Notes: generated from the letters alone by a model not told the origin. Shown: positions 22,219-31,476, numbered from the stretch's first letter. The stretch is DNA of 56,205 nucleotides from Thioalkalivibrio versutus (GCF_001999325.1 NZ_MVAR01000027.1:9525-65729), one strand, 5' to 3'. Numbers and translations are program-made.

Positions 22219-22803
22219 ATGCAGAGTCGAGCATTCCAGCTTGTACGATTGCGCGCGCTGGTCCTGACGGGGCTGCTGCTCCTGGTGACGGGTTGTGCCG
22301 GGGTTCCGGCGGCCCTTTCCCCGTTGCCTGCTGCCGCCCCCGATCGCGACCAGGTGCTGGCGGATCCCGAGGCCGTGAAGGGCGAGACCGTGGTCTGGGG
22401 CGGGGTGATTGCGGGCATCGAGAACACCTCGGGCGGTACCCGGCTGGAGGTGGTGGCCCGCGAGCTTGATCGCCAGGGGCGACCGCAGGAGGCGGACCGC
22501 TCACCCGGGCGCTTCCGCGTGGTCAGCAGCGGTTTTCTCGACCCGCAGATCTACAAGGAAGGCCGCGAGGTGACCGTGCGGGGTGTCATCCACGGGATCG
22601 AGGAGGGCCGCATCGGCGACTACGCCTATACCTTCGTTACGCTGCAGGCGGATGCGGTCTACCTGTGGCCGCGGCGCCCGCCACCGACGGAGCGCGGCTA
22701 CCGCGATCCGTTCTACGACCCGTTTTATGACCCGTTCTATAGTCCCTGGGGCCCGCGCTACGGCCTCTATGGGCGCTATCACCCGCATCCCTGGTACTGG
22801 TGA
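22219..22803 (+). CDS. Slp-family outer-membrane lipoprotein, copy 1
   Basis: A 194-residue lipoprotein with lipobox VTGC (Cys26). The Slp core is seen as VVWGGVIAGIEN, a GRFRVVSSGFLDP segment and the REVTVRGVIHGIEEGRIGDYAY strand pair. Slp proteins are induced in stationary phase or acid in enterobacteria. The C-terminus is odd: three tandem FYDP-type repeats, from a 12-base DNA unit repeated at about 22711-22746, followed by a Tyr/Trp/His-rich end. A start at 22171 overlapping the HDOD stop (ATGA) would add 16 residues; I prefer 22219 because it gives a normal signal-peptide length. Confidence 0.8.
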   Translation: MQSRAFQLVRLRALVLTGLLLLVTGCAGVPAALSPLPAAAPDRDQVLADPEAVKGETVVWGGVIAGIENTSGGTRLEVVARELDRQGRPQEADRSPGRFRVVSSGFLDPQIYKEGREVTVRGVIHGIEEGRIGDYAYTFVTLQADAVYLWPRRPPPTERGYRDPFYDPFYDPFYSPWGPRYGLYGRYHPHPWYW

Positions 22804-22805
22804 GC

Positions 22806-23297
22806 ATGACCCGATTCCTGCGTCCTTTTCTGGCATTGCTGCTGCCCGTGTTCCTGGGCGCCTGCGCCTCCGGCCCGCTGGAGGCCCCGGATGACCCGGC
22901 CGTGCAGGTCGAGCCGCGTGCAGTCACCGCCGATAGCCTGCCGCCCGACGAGCAGGTATGGGGCGGGGTGATCGCGCGCGTGGACAATCGCGCCGAGGCG
23001 ACCTTCATTGAGGTGGTCGGTTACCCGCTCAGTCGTCAGGAGCCACAGACGCGGCAGTCCACCACGGGGCGTTTCCGCCTGCGTGTGGAGGGCTTCGCCG
23101 ACCCGGTGGACTATCGTGCCGGGCGCCGGATTACCGGTGTCGGGACGGTGACCGGGGTCGAGGACGGTCGGATCGGCGAGCTGGACTACGTCTTCCCGGT
23201 GCTGGAGGCCCACTCGGTGCACCTGTGGCCGGAGCCCGAGCCGCCACGATCTTCCGGCGGTGTGCGCTTTGGCATTGGCATCGGAATCGGCCTGTAG
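22806..23297 (+). CDS. Slp-family outer-membrane lipoprotein, copy 2
   Basis: A 163-residue lipoprotein with lipobox LGAC (Cys20). It repeats the plan of the preceding gene: VWGGVIARVDN, GRFRLRVEGFADPVDY, then ITGVGTVTGVEDGRIGELDY and a VHLWP end, so the two are tandem paralogues. Its tail differs: a short Gly/Ile repeat (GIGIGIGL) in place of the FYDP repeats. It starts two bases after the previous stop and is surely co-transcribed. GTG at 22800 is an alternative start. Confidence 0.8.
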   Translation: MTRFLRPFLALLLPVFLGACASGPLEAPDDPAVQVEPRAVTADSLPPDEQVWGGVIARVDNRAEATFIEVVGYPLSRQEPQTRQSTTGRFRLRVEGFADPVDYRAGRRITGVGTVTGVEDGRIGELDYVFPVLEAHSVHLWPEPEPPRSSGGVRFGIGIGIGL

Positions 23298-23356
23298 GCC
23301 GCACTCGGGGCGGCCGGCGCGCGTTTCCACGAATCCCCATGCAACGAGGAGTAGTC

Positions 23357-24355
23357 ATGCGAGCAGTCGTGTTCGACCAACCCGGAGCCGCCGAGGCCCT
23401 GCGTCTGGACGAAGTGGCGGAGCCGGCGCTCACGGCCCCCGACCAGGTCCGCATCCGGATGCTGGCGGCCGGTGTCAATCCGGTGGATACCAAGGTGCGC
23501 GCCGGGGGCATGATCGTCCCCGGTGCGCCGCGCAACACGCCGGGCTGCGATGGGGTAGGCATCATCGAGGAATGTGGCAGTGCCGTGCATCACGCGCGGC
23601 CGGGGCAGCGGGTTGCCTTCTGTTTTGGTGGGGTCGGGGCCGATCCGGGGACCTACGCCGAACAGGTCGTGGTGCCCGAGGCCGCGGTGGTCCCGGTGCC
23701 GGCGGCGGTATCCGATGCCCAGGCCGCCGCCCTGCCGCTTACCTGGCTGACCGCCTGGGAGGCCCTGTTCGAGCGGGCCGACCTGCAGCGCGGCCAGAGC
23801 GTGCTGGTCCACGCGGCGGCCGGCGGGGTCGGGCAGATGGCCGTACAGATCGCACGCGCCGCCGGCGGCCGGGTACTGGGGCTGGTGCGGCGCGACGAGG
23901 CGGGCACGATTGTCACCGCACTTGGGGGCGATGTCGTCGACCTGCGCAAGCCGGATGCCGCGGACGCGATCATGCAGTACACCGATGGGCGTGGCTTCGA
24001 CATCGTGCTGGACACTGTTGGTGGCGAGGTCTTCCGCGAGGGACTGACGCAGGTGGCCTATGGCGGGGATCTGGTGACCCTTCTGCCCCCCCCGGAGGAT
24101 ACCGACTGGAACCCGGCGCGGCTGCGCAACCCGAGCATCAGCCTGGAGCTGATGCTGACCCCGATGCTGGAGAATGATCGCCGCCGTCTGAAGCACCAGG
24201 CCACCCTGGTGGCCGAGGGTCTGGCCCGGCTGGCCAGCGGTCGCTTGCAGGTCAACGTCGAGGATACCCTCCCGCTGGCCGAGGCCGCCGAGGCCCACCG
24301 GCGCATCGAAGCCGGCGGCCGCCGCGGCAAGCTCGTGCTGCGCATCCCCGAATAA
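23357..24355 (+). CDS. Zinc-independent quinone oxidoreductase (MDR family)
   Basis: A 332-residue medium-chain dehydrogenase/reductase of the NADPH:quinone reductase type. The N-terminal GroES-like domain has GVNPVDTKVR; the Rossmann domain has VLVHAAAGGVGQMAVQIA near residue 145, a classic quinone reductase NADPH loop. The zinc cysteines of alcohol dehydrogenases are absent. GAGGAG precedes the ATG by five bases. It likely reduces quinones or reactive enals. Located downstream of the Slp pair and convergent with the TraB gene. Confidence 0.85.
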   Translation: MRAVVFDQPGAAEALRLDEVAEPALTAPDQVRIRMLAAGVNPVDTKVRAGGMIVPGAPRNTPGCDGVGIIEECGSAVHHARPGQRVAFCFGGVGADPGTYAEQVVVPEAAVVPVPAAVSDAQAAALPLTWLTAWEALFERADLQRGQSVLVHAAAGGVGQMAVQIARAAGGRVLGLVRRDEAGTIVTALGGDVVDLRKPDAADAIMQYTDGRGFDIVLDTVGGEVFREGLTQVAYGGDLVTLLPPPEDTDWNPARLRNPSISLELMLTPMLENDRRRLKHQATLVAEGLARLASGRLQVNVEDTLPLAEAAEAHRRIEAGGRRGKLVLRIPE

Positions 24356-24392
24356 GCGGGTCTTGCAACCACGAAGCGCGTGGGGGAGGAGA

Positions 24393-25607
24393 TTAGCTGC
24401 CGAAGAGGTGGCTGAAGACGCGGGCGCCGCCGATGTAGGTGCCGGCGGCCGAGCCCAGGGTGGTCAGCAGGAATACCAGCAACACGCGCGAGACGCGGTT
24501 GCGCCACCAGCCGCGTGGCGTGGTGGTGTCCTGACGCAGACTGGCAAAGTCGGAGACCCGCGGCTTGCGCAGGAACAGCTCGGCCGCGGCCGCCACAAAG
24601 CCGACCCCGATGGTGGGATTTAGCGAGGTCAGCGGGGCCGCCAGGGCAGCGGTGAGCACGGTCAGTGGATGGGCCAGGGCGATGATCGCGCCGAGGGCCG
24701 CCAGCCCGCCGTTGATCAGTACCCAGTCGATCACCATCTGCAGGCCGATATCCGGGTTGCGCGAGAACCCGATGGCAAAGCCGGCGAGGATGATCCCGAT
24801 CACCACCCACGGGACGACCTTGGGCCAGCGCGCCTTGGGCGGGGCCTGGTCCAGGGCGTCGAGGATCGCGTCCGGCGGGGTCAGGTGATCCTCGGCCTGT
24901 TCGGCAATCCCGGGCAGGTGGCCAGCCCCCACCACCGCCAGGATGCAGCGAGTCTCCGGGTTGGCCGCGAGGCGGCGCAGGTGGGCGGCCATGTAGTGGT
25001 CGCGCTCTTCGATCAGGGTGCGGTAGAGGTCCTCGGACTGCTCGGCGAACTCGCTGAAGGTGGACTCCAGCATGTCGCCTTCCTTCAGGCGCTCGATCTC
25101 GGATTCGTCGATCTTCTCGCGCGAGAGTACGGAGCTGAACAGTCCGCCGATCAGCCCCATGCGTTCCCACCAGCGCACTGCGCGGTAGGTGCGGCGCAGG
25201 GTCAGGCCGATATCCCGGTCGATCAGGGCCAGGGGGAGGCCATTGTCTAGGGCGCCGTCCATGGCCGCGCGCATCTCGGCGCCGGGTTCGATGCCGTACT
25301 GGTCGGCCAGGCGTTGCTGGTAGGCCCCGAGCGCCAGACTGGCGGCGATCATCGGGGCCTGGCCCTTGCGCATCACGCTGAACAGATCCATGCGCCCGAC
25401 TGCGTCGGGGTCCAGCATCGCGCGCTGACGGCTTTCGCACAGCTCGACCGCCACGCTGTCAAAGGCCCCCGTGTCGATCAGGGCACGGACCTTGTCGGCG
25501 CTGGCGCGCGACACGTGCGCGGTGCCCAGCACCACGACTTCGGTGTCGCCCAGTTGCAGGACGCGGTGGGGTTCGTCGGCGATCAGTTCCTGGACGGCGG
25601 GATTCAT
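24393..25607 (-). CDS. TraB/PrgY-family membrane protein
   Basis: A 404-residue protein. Residues 1-240 form the TraB domain with the two conserved motifs VVLGTAHVS near residue 25 and VVGAGHLPGI near residue 232. The C-terminal 160 residues hold about four hydrophobic segments (VVPWVVIGIILAGFAIGF, a second around WVLINGGLAALGAIIAL, a third around VGFVAAAAELFL and one near the end). The Enterococcus relative PrgY blocks pheromone signalling and a metalloprotease role has been proposed for the family; the bacterial housekeeping role is unknown. It lies 84 bases after the lipoprotein gene on the same strand. Confidence 0.82.
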   Translation of the reverse strand: MNPAVQELIADEPHRVLQLGDTEVVVLGTAHVSRASADKVRALIDTGAFDSVAVELCESRQRAMLDPDAVGRMDLFSVMRKGQAPMIAASLALGAYQQRLADQYGIEPGAEMRAAMDGALDNGLPLALIDRDIGLTLRRTYRAVRWWERMGLIGGLFSSVLSREKIDESEIERLKEGDMLESTFSEFAEQSEDLYRTLIEERDHYMAAHLRRLAANPETRCILAVVGAGHLPGIAEQAEDHLTPPDAILDALDQAPPKARWPKVVPWVVIGIILAGFAIGFSRNPDIGLQMVIDWVLINGGLAALGAIIALAHPLTVLTAALAAPLTSLNPTIGVGFVAAAAELFLRKPRVSDFASLRQDTTTPRGWWRNRVSRVLLVFLLTTLGSAAGTYIGGARVFSHLFGS

Positions 25608-25691
25608 GCGTGGCGGGCTCTTGCTCCGGTGGGCGGGCCGTATTCTACGGCGAATGCGCGCGGCCCGCAGCGCCGGGCGCCGGCTCGCGCG

Positions 25692-26813
25692 CTACGGGGC
25701 ATCGGGCTCGGCCTGTGGCACGTCGTCGGGCGGGCTGTCTGCCTCCGCTTCAGGGAGCGGTTCCGGCACGCGAAGGCTCTCCAGGCGTTCGACCACGCGC
25801 AGCGCGCGCTCGTGGGCCGAGAGGAGTCCGGCATGGTCGGGCGCCAGTTCGAGCCCCTCTTCCCAGTGTCTCAGGGCCTCTTCGATGTCACCGGCGGAGT
25901 AATGGCTGCGGCCCTCCTCCAGCAGCGTCTCGGCGCGCGCGTCTCGGCGCTCGCGCCATTCCTCGCACAGCGCGCGATGGGCTCGCTGGGCGGCCTGGTC
26001 CGGGCCGGAGGCGTCGGTGTCGGGGGTGATCTCGTTGCGACACCAGCGCGCCGCCGTGGCCAATTCGCCGGCCTCCAGGGCCTGACGCAGGCGTGCATTG
26101 ATGGTGGAACGCGGGACCTCTTCCTCGATCTCGGGGGCTTCGGCCTGGCGCAGTTCCCGCTCCAGGCGCGCGATGCGTTCTGCGCGTTCGGAGTCGGAGG
26201 CCAGGCCCTGGGCCAGGTGCAGTAGCTCCAGGCGTTCCTCGCCATCGGTGTCGGCGGCGTAGCCATCCAGCGCCCGCGCCAGGGGCTCGCGACGATTGGC
26301 AAGGCGGTCAGGATCGTCCGGCAGTCGTTCGCTGTGGCGCACCAACGGACGCATCACCTCGAGCAGGCGCAGCCGCTGGACCAGGGCGCGCGCCTCGAGG
26401 ATGTCGTGGCGTTGCTGCAGGGTCTGCAATCCAACCTGTCGCTGGCGCTCCAGTTGGCTGATGAATTCCCGACGTTCGCTGTCCGGCGGCAATTGTGCCT
26501 CGGCCGTCTCGAGGATCTCCAGGGCCTGAGCGACCGCGCCTTCGGCCGAGGCGGCGCGCGCCTCGTGCATCGCCTCGGCCGCGGCGGTCGCGGCCTCGTC
26601 CTCGATGGCTGCCCGGCGCTCGGCCCATCGGGCTCGCGGTTCCGGGTCGTGCTCGTCGATCAGCTCGAGGGCATGCTGGTAGTTACCCGTCTCCAGTGCG
26701 CGTTCGATGCGCTGCTCGGGCGGGGCGAAGGGGTCCAGAGCGGCGCAGCCCTGGACCAGCAGAAGGGCCAGCAGGATGCTCGCGAGCGGGAACAGGCCGC
26801 GGGCTGCAGTCAT
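25692..26813 (-). CDS. Helical-repeat lipoprotein coupled to the cyclase
   Basis: A 373-residue protein with a signal peptide ending in a lipobox-like VQGC (Cys23). The remainder is almost entirely helical and Glu/Arg/Ala-rich; a TPR-like pair is visible near residues 300-345 (LLEEGRSHYSAGDIEEALRH), and NYQHALELIDE near residue 44 looks like another repeat. The C-terminus is acidic and proline-rich. The start overlaps the stop of the cyclase gene (ATGA), so the two are made together; it may be a periplasmic partner of the cyclase sensor domain. Family unknown. Confidence 0.75.
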   Translation of the reverse strand: MTAARGLFPLASILLALLLVQGCAALDPFAPPEQRIERALETGNYQHALELIDEHDPEPRARWAERRAAIEDEAATAAAEAMHEARAASAEGAVAQALEILETAEAQLPPDSERREFISQLERQRQVGLQTLQQRHDILEARALVQRLRLLEVMRPLVRHSERLPDDPDRLANRREPLARALDGYAADTDGEERLELLHLAQGLASDSERAERIARLERELRQAEAPEIEEEVPRSTINARLRQALEAGELATAARWCRNEITPDTDASGPDQAAQRAHRALCEEWRERRDARAETLLEEGRSHYSAGDIEEALRHWEEGLELAPDHAGLLSAHERALRVVERLESLRVPEPLPEAEADSPPDDVPQAEPDAP

Positions 26814-28213
26814 GTGCGATCCGTAGCGTTCAGTACCCGGGTGGTGGGCACGGCTTCGCTGACCCCGTGCAGCTCGTGGGTGCCCCAGTCTTCGGTGCGG
26901 AACTGTCCCTTCACCTGCTCGTGCTCCATGAATGCGGCAGTCGTGACCAGCCCGCCGGCGGGCGCGACCGTGACCAGGCGGGCCGCGAGGTTGACGGTGT
27001 CGCCGACTACGGTGAACTGCATGCGGTCTTCGGCCCCCATGTTGCCGGCCAGCATCTCGCCGGCATTCAGGCCGATACGGAACTCCACCCGGGTATCGCC
27101 GCGGCGTTCACGCTCGGCGTTGATCGAGGCGACGGTGTCCAGCAGGGCCAGGCCGGTCTGCACAGCGGTCAGGCGATGGTTTCCGGCATCCGCCGCGAGG
27201 CCGAAGACCGCCATGGTACAGTCGCCCATGTACTTGTCCACCGTGCCGCCGTGACGGGCAATGCATTCCGACATCGGCCCGAAGAATTCGTTGAGCATGC
27301 GGCCCAGGGCCTCCGGGCTGCAGCGCTCCGAAAGCGCGGTGTAGCCCTGGATGTCGGCAAACAGTACCGATCCCTCCAGCGCGCGTCCGCCCAGCTCCAC
27401 CCGGTCCAGATTCTCCAGGATGTCCTGGGCGATGGCGTCCGACACATAGCGGCGCAGGGCGGCCTCGACCTGGTCCTTGCGCAGCAGGTCGCGCGCCATA
27501 TCGTTGAAGGCGTCGGTCAGCTGTGCGATCTCGTCCTGGCGCACCATCGGCAGCGTGTTGCCCTGGTCATCCATGGGGCGGGCGCGCGAACGCATGCTCT
27601 CGGCCAGGCGTTCCAGTGGGCGCACCAGGCGCTTGCTGATGTCGATTGCCAGGATCAGGCTCAGCAGAAACACCCCGACGGCCGTGGCGATCCCGGCGTT
27701 CAGGGTGTTGCGGATTAGCTCCTGCATTGGCGAGGTGTCGATGTAGGCCTCGATGTAGCCCACCTGTACGTCCTGAAAGCGCACGTTGCGTCGGTAGGGC
27801 TCCATCGTCGGTGCCAGCGGCCACACCCCGTCGGTGAGGGATTGCTCCGGGGGTGTCCCGGCGCGGGCAACCTGACCGCGGTCGATCGCGTAGGCGGCGA
27901 TGGACTCGACGCGCCCCTCCTCCACCAGTGAGTTCAGCAGGGTCTCCAGGGTCAGGTAGTCCTCGGCCAGCATCAGTTCCGCCGAGGTCCGCGCGACCGG
28001 CGCCACGGTGATCTCGGCCTGGGCGCGAATCTGGTTGTCCAGCACGTTGCTGACCTGGTTCAGGACCACAGCCGACAGGGTCACGATCCCGGCCAGTGTC
28101 AGCCCGGCGATCGCCGCGACGATCTTCCATGCGATCGGCAGGTAGCGTGGGGTGAAGTCGGCGCTGCCGACGCCCAGGCGTGATCCGCCGCCGGACTTGC
28201 GGCGGCGGATCAC
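26810..28213 (-). CDS. Membrane class III adenylate/guanylate cyclase with HAMP
   Basis: A 467-residue sensor enzyme. A first membrane helix (about 28-52), an extracytoplasmic domain of about 120 residues, a second membrane helix (about 176-196), a HAMP linker and a C-terminal class III cyclase domain (from about 280) follow in order. The metal aspartates Asp287 (LFADIQGYT) and Asp331 (YMGDCTM) are 44 residues apart as in active enzymes, and VVGDTVNLAARL supplies the transition-state Asn and Arg. The aspartate in GDTVN favours ATP as substrate, by family rules. I start at the GTG at 28213, which overlaps the stop of the phosphatase gene (GTGA). The extracytoplasmic ligand is unknown. Confidence 0.88.
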   Translation of the reverse strand: MIRRRKSGGGSRLGVGSADFTPRYLPIAWKIVAAIAGLTLAGIVTLSAVVLNQVSNVLDNQIRAQAEITVAPVARTSAELMLAEDYLTLETLLNSLVEEGRVESIAAYAIDRGQVARAGTPPEQSLTDGVWPLAPTMEPYRRNVRFQDVQVGYIEAYIDTSPMQELIRNTLNAGIATAVGVFLLSLILAIDISKRLVRPLERLAESMRSRARPMDDQGNTLPMVRQDEIAQLTDAFNDMARDLLRKDQVEAALRRYVSDAIAQDILENLDRVELGGRALEGSVLFADIQGYTALSERCSPEALGRMLNEFFGPMSECIARHGGTVDKYMGDCTMAVFGLAADAGNHRLTAVQTGLALLDTVASINAERERRGDTRVEFRIGLNAGEMLAGNMGAEDRMQFTVVGDTVNLAARLVTVAPAGGLVTTAAFMEHEQVKGQFRTEDWGTHELHGVSEAVPTTRVLNATDRT

Positions 28214-29040
28214 GAGGGGGACTCCGGGGCGGCAAGCCAAGGGGCCAGCCACGCCCGCCAGTCGGCGAGCAGGGTGTCGGAGCGCGCCGCCACCGCGGAG
28301 CGCTTGGTCAGCGATCGTCCGAATACGGGCTCGCCCGCGAGGTTGCACATGGCACCGCCGGCGCGGGCGAGCATCAGCCCACCGGCCGCGCTGTCCCATG
28401 GGGCCTGGCCACCGTGCAGGTACAGATCGGCGCGGCCGGCGGCCAGCCAGGCCCACTCCAGGGCGCAGGCGCCGAGGTTGCGTTGCGAGCGAAACGGTGC
28501 GTTGCAGGCCAGCTCACCCGCCAGGGGGGCATCCAGGCGCTTGTAGTCCACCAGGGCGATGGCGCGGCCCAGCTCCGTGACGGGAGGGCGAGTGGTCGCC
28601 GGCGGGGTGACCCCGTTGAGTTCCAGCGCGCTGTCTTCGGTGGCGGTAAAGAGTTCTTCGCGTACCGGATCGTAGGTCGCGCCATGGGTGACCCGGTCAC
28701 CCTCGATGCGGGCGATGGATATGGCGAAGAAGGGCATGCCACCGGCGAAATTGGAGGTGCCGTCCAGCGGGTCCACCAGCCAGAAGGCGGGGGCGGTCTC
28801 CAGTACGCGTGCCTGTTCGCCGCGTGCCTGTTCCTCGCTCAGTACCGGCGTGTTCTGTCCGTATGCGCCCAGCAGGGTGCGTACACGCGCATCCACCGCG
28901 TGGTCGGCCTCGGTGATCACGCTGCCGTCCGCCTTGTAATCAACGGCGATATCGGCCTCGAAGCGGGGCAGCAGTTCTTGCTGCCCGATCTCGCGCAGGC
29001 CCTGCGCGAGATCGGAGAAGGGGATGGCAGTGGTAGTCAT
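28210..29040 (-). CDS. Inositol monophosphatase-family phosphatase
   Basis: A 276-residue enzyme with the metal motifs of the family: SEEQ near residue 70, DPLDGTSNF and WDSAAGGLM. It is a paralogue of the cysQ gene in this window; the GTSNF form and an unusual central region (ALVDYKRLDAP) set it apart. Substrates could be inositol phosphates, histidinol phosphate or PAP; the sequence does not decide. It is the first gene of a coupled set with the cyclase and the lipoprotein. The upstream gap to the divergent DUF3301 gene is 96 bases. Confidence 0.82.
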   Translation of the reverse strand: MTTTAIPFSDLAQGLREIGQQELLPRFEADIAVDYKADGSVITEADHAVDARVRTLLGAYGQNTPVLSEEQARGEQARVLETAPAFWLVDPLDGTSNFAGGMPFFAISIARIEGDRVTHGATYDPVREELFTATEDSALELNGVTPPATTRPPVTELGRAIALVDYKRLDAPLAGELACNAPFRSQRNLGACALEWAWLAAGRADLYLHGGQAPWDSAAGGLMLARAGGAMCNLAGEPVFGRSLTKRSAVAARSDTLLADWRAWLAPWLAAPESPS

Positions 29041-29136
29041 GCAGACCCGGAAACGCTGGTGGCAAGGTAAACGAACCGGAGACGGCCGGGCATGCCCGGA
29101 AAAACTCGGGTTCGTTTGCGCTTATCATACCGGTCC

Positions 29137-29493
29137 ATGACAGGCTTGATCATAATCATTTCCATTGCCTTGATAGGGTTTTACGTTAATGACACCTGGC
29201 GTGCCAACGAACGTGCCCGTCGGGTGGGGCGGCAGGCCTGCGAGCGGGCAGGGGTGCAGTTGCTCGATGCCACCGTCGTGCGTACCGGCCAGCGCCTGGT
29301 CTGGGGCGACCGTGGTCTGGCCCTGCAACGCCGCTACCGCTTCGAGTTTTCCGCCGATGGGGCGGGGCGACATCCCGGCGAGATCTCGCTGGAAGGCCGG
29401 CAGTTGAAGCGCGTGACCCTGGACTGGCCGGACGGCGGCCGCGAGTTTCAGGGGCTGGACAGCGATGACAACAGCGGAGGGGCGCCCCGGTGA
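29137..29493 (+). CDS. DUF3301 membrane-anchored protein
   Basis: A 118-residue protein with one N-terminal membrane helix (about residues 3-17), then WRANERARRVGRQACER and the QLLDATVVRTG and RRYRFEFSADG strands that define DUF3301, a gammaproteobacterial family of unknown role. The conserved GRQACERAGVQLLD text is a good match. Its stop overlaps the OxyR start (GTGA), so it is probably co-translated with the regulator. Confidence 0.8.
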   Translation: MTGLIIIISIALIGFYVNDTWRANERARRVGRQACERAGVQLLDATVVRTGQRLVWGDRGLALQRRYRFEFSADGAGRHPGEISLEGRQLKRVTLDWPDGGREFQGLDSDDNSGGAPR

Positions 29494-30428
29494 CCCTGAG
29501 CGAGCTGCGGTATGTGGTCGCCGTCGCCGATGCCCGCCACTTTGGGCGGGCGGCCGCGGCCAGCCATGTCAGTCAGCCATCGCTGTCGGTGGCGGTGCGC
29601 AAATTCGAGGAAGAACTGGGCGTGACCCTGTTCGAGCGCGGCCGCGGCGAGGTCAACGTGACGCCGGCAGGTGAGCAGATCATCGCGCAGGCGCGGCGTG
29701 TGCTGGCCGAGGTCGAACAGCTGCGCTCGGTTGCCGTACAGAGTCAGGATCAACTCTCCGGCCCGCTACGCCTGGGTGCGATCTACACCATCGGTCCGTA
29801 CCTGCTTCCGGAGCTGATCCCCGCGCTGCACGAGCGCGCGCCGAACATGCCGCTGGTGATCGATGAGAACTACACCGGGCGGCTGCGCGAGCGGCTCAAG
29901 CAGGGTGAGCTCGACGCGATCCTCATTTCGTTGCCGTTCGAGGAGCCGGGCGTGGTCACGCTTCCCTTGTACGACGAACCATTCATGGCCGTGCTGCCGG
30001 CGGCGCACCCGCTGAAGGACAAGGAACCCCTGCGCCTGGAGGACATGGCCGATGCGACCCTGCTGATGCTGGGTGCCGGACACTGTTTCCGCGACCAGGT
30101 GCTGGAGCGCTGCCCGGACTGTCAGCGTACGGTAACTGCGGATGGCAGTACCCCACGCAACCTGGAGGGGTCGTCGCTGGAGACGATCCGCCACATGGTG
30201 GCCTCGGGGATGGGGGTAACGATCCTCCCGTGCACGGCGGTGGGGGCGGATCGTTATGCCCAGCGACTGCTGGCCGTGCGGCGGTTTCAGGATCCGGCGC
30301 CCAGCCGCCGTGTGGCCCTGGCGTGGCGGACCAGCTTCCCGCGTCCGGAGGCCATTGAGGCGCTGCGTCGCGCGGTGCTCTCGACCCCGCTGACCTGTGT
30401 CGATTTTATCCAGCCCGGCGCGGGGTAG
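29490..30428 (+). CDS. oxyR: Hydrogen peroxide sensor OxyR (LysR family)
   Basis: A 312-residue LysR regulator. An N-terminal winged helix (VVAVADARHFGRAAAASHVSQ) precedes an effector domain in which the redox cysteines fall exactly at 199 and 208, within GHCFRDQVLERC, as in E. coli OxyR; an extra Cys211 follows. Peroxide oxidises the pair to a disulfide and activates catalase and peroxiredoxin genes. No target gene lies next to it here. The GTG start overlaps the preceding stop. Confidence 0.93.
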   Translation: MTLSELRYVVAVADARHFGRAAAASHVSQPSLSVAVRKFEEELGVTLFERGRGEVNVTPAGEQIIAQARRVLAEVEQLRSVAVQSQDQLSGPLRLGAIYTIGPYLLPELIPALHERAPNMPLVIDENYTGRLRERLKQGELDAILISLPFEEPGVVTLPLYDEPFMAVLPAAHPLKDKEPLRLEDMADATLLMLGAGHCFRDQVLERCPDCQRTVTADGSTPRNLEGSSLETIRHMVASGMGVTILPCTAVGADRYAQRLLAVRRFQDPAPSRRVALAWRTSFPRPEAIEALRRAVLSTPLTCVDFIQPGAG

Positions 30429-30474
30429 GCGGCATCAAGGCAATGCGGATTAGCGCGGGATGGGCTGCCGCGGC

Positions 30475-31398
30475 TCAGTTGCCGGCGAGGACGCGGTTGC
30501 GCCCGGCCTGCTTGGCCGCATACAGGGCCTCGTCCGCCGCCTGGTAGGCGGACTGCAGGGTGGCGCCGCGCCCGACGCCGGCCACGCCAACGCTCGCGGT
30601 CACCTTGACCGCGCCGGCGCTCTCCAGCGCGGACTGGTCGGTGGCGGTGGCGCAGGCGCGCAGGGCGGCAATAGCCAGGCGGATACGCTCGCCGCATTCC
30701 ATGGCACGGCTGAGATCCGCGCCGGGCAGCACCGCCAGGAACTCCTCGCCGCCCATGCGCACACACAGGTCGGATTCGCGGGTGGTGCTGCGCAGGGTCT
30801 GCGCCACCAGGCGCAGGATGTCGTCGCCCACGCTGTGGCCGTATTCATCGTTGATCTGCTTGAAGTGATCGAGATCGATGGCCAGCACCGACATCGGGCG
30901 ATCCTGGCGGCGGCAGTCGGCCAGCCACTGGGCGCCCTGTTTCTCGAAGGCGCGGCGGTTGCCGAGACCGGTCAGTTCATCGGTCTCCAGGCTTTCGTTC
31001 AGGCGCTGGAAACGCAGGGCGTTGGCCAGTGCCGGGGCGGCCAGCCCCAGCAAAGCCTCGATCAACTGCTGTTCGTCGTCGCTGAAGCGGCGTCCGCGCA
31101 TCAGGATCAGCGAACCCATGGTCTCGTTGTTGAAGCTCATGCCGTACTCGATGCGATGGCGATCCTCGTCGCCGCCGGACCAGGTCTCGTCACTCTCCTG
31201 CAGGATGAAGAACCAGCCGCTGTGGTGGACCTGGGCGTGCAGGTGTTCCTGCAGGCGGGCGAGGACGGTCCCGAGCTCGAGGCTGGAGGACAGGGCCTGC
31301 ACGAAGGCAAGGGCATCAAAGGGCGTCCCGGCATCGCCAGTCGTCTTGCCCTTGGCGGATACCAGTCGCAGGTTGTGGGCGTTCCCGTCGCGGTTCAT
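30475..31398 (-). CDS. GAF-like/GGDEF diguanylate cyclase
   Basis: A 307-residue soluble protein. The first 140 residues look like a GAF-type sensor, and a GGDEF domain follows with ELTGLGNRRAF and the active-site loop GGEEF at 216-220. An RxxD inhibitory site (RESD, 207-210) lies exactly five residues ahead of the loop, so c-di-GMP should inhibit the enzyme. It should make c-di-GMP from two GTP. The upstream region has an AT-rich patch and an FNR-like palindrome about 80 bases before the ATG. Confidence 0.92.
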   Translation of the reverse strand: MNRDGNAHNLRLVSAKGKTTGDAGTPFDALAFVQALSSSLELGTVLARLQEHLHAQVHHSGWFFILQESDETWSGGDEDRHRIEYGMSFNNETMGSLILMRGRRFSDDEQQLIEALLGLAAPALANALRFQRLNESLETDELTGLGNRRAFEKQGAQWLADCRRQDRPMSVLAIDLDHFKQINDEYGHSVGDDILRLVAQTLRSTTRESDLCVRMGGEEFLAVLPGADLSRAMECGERIRLAIAALRACATATDQSALESAGAVKVTASVGVAGVGRGATLQSAYQAADEALYAAKQAGRNRVLAGN

Positions 31399-31476
31399 GG
31401 CCGTCTCGCTCGCATCGATCGTTGGGTCGAGAGTAAAGCCAGATCCATGCCACTTATCGTATATTTAGTTAAAACA

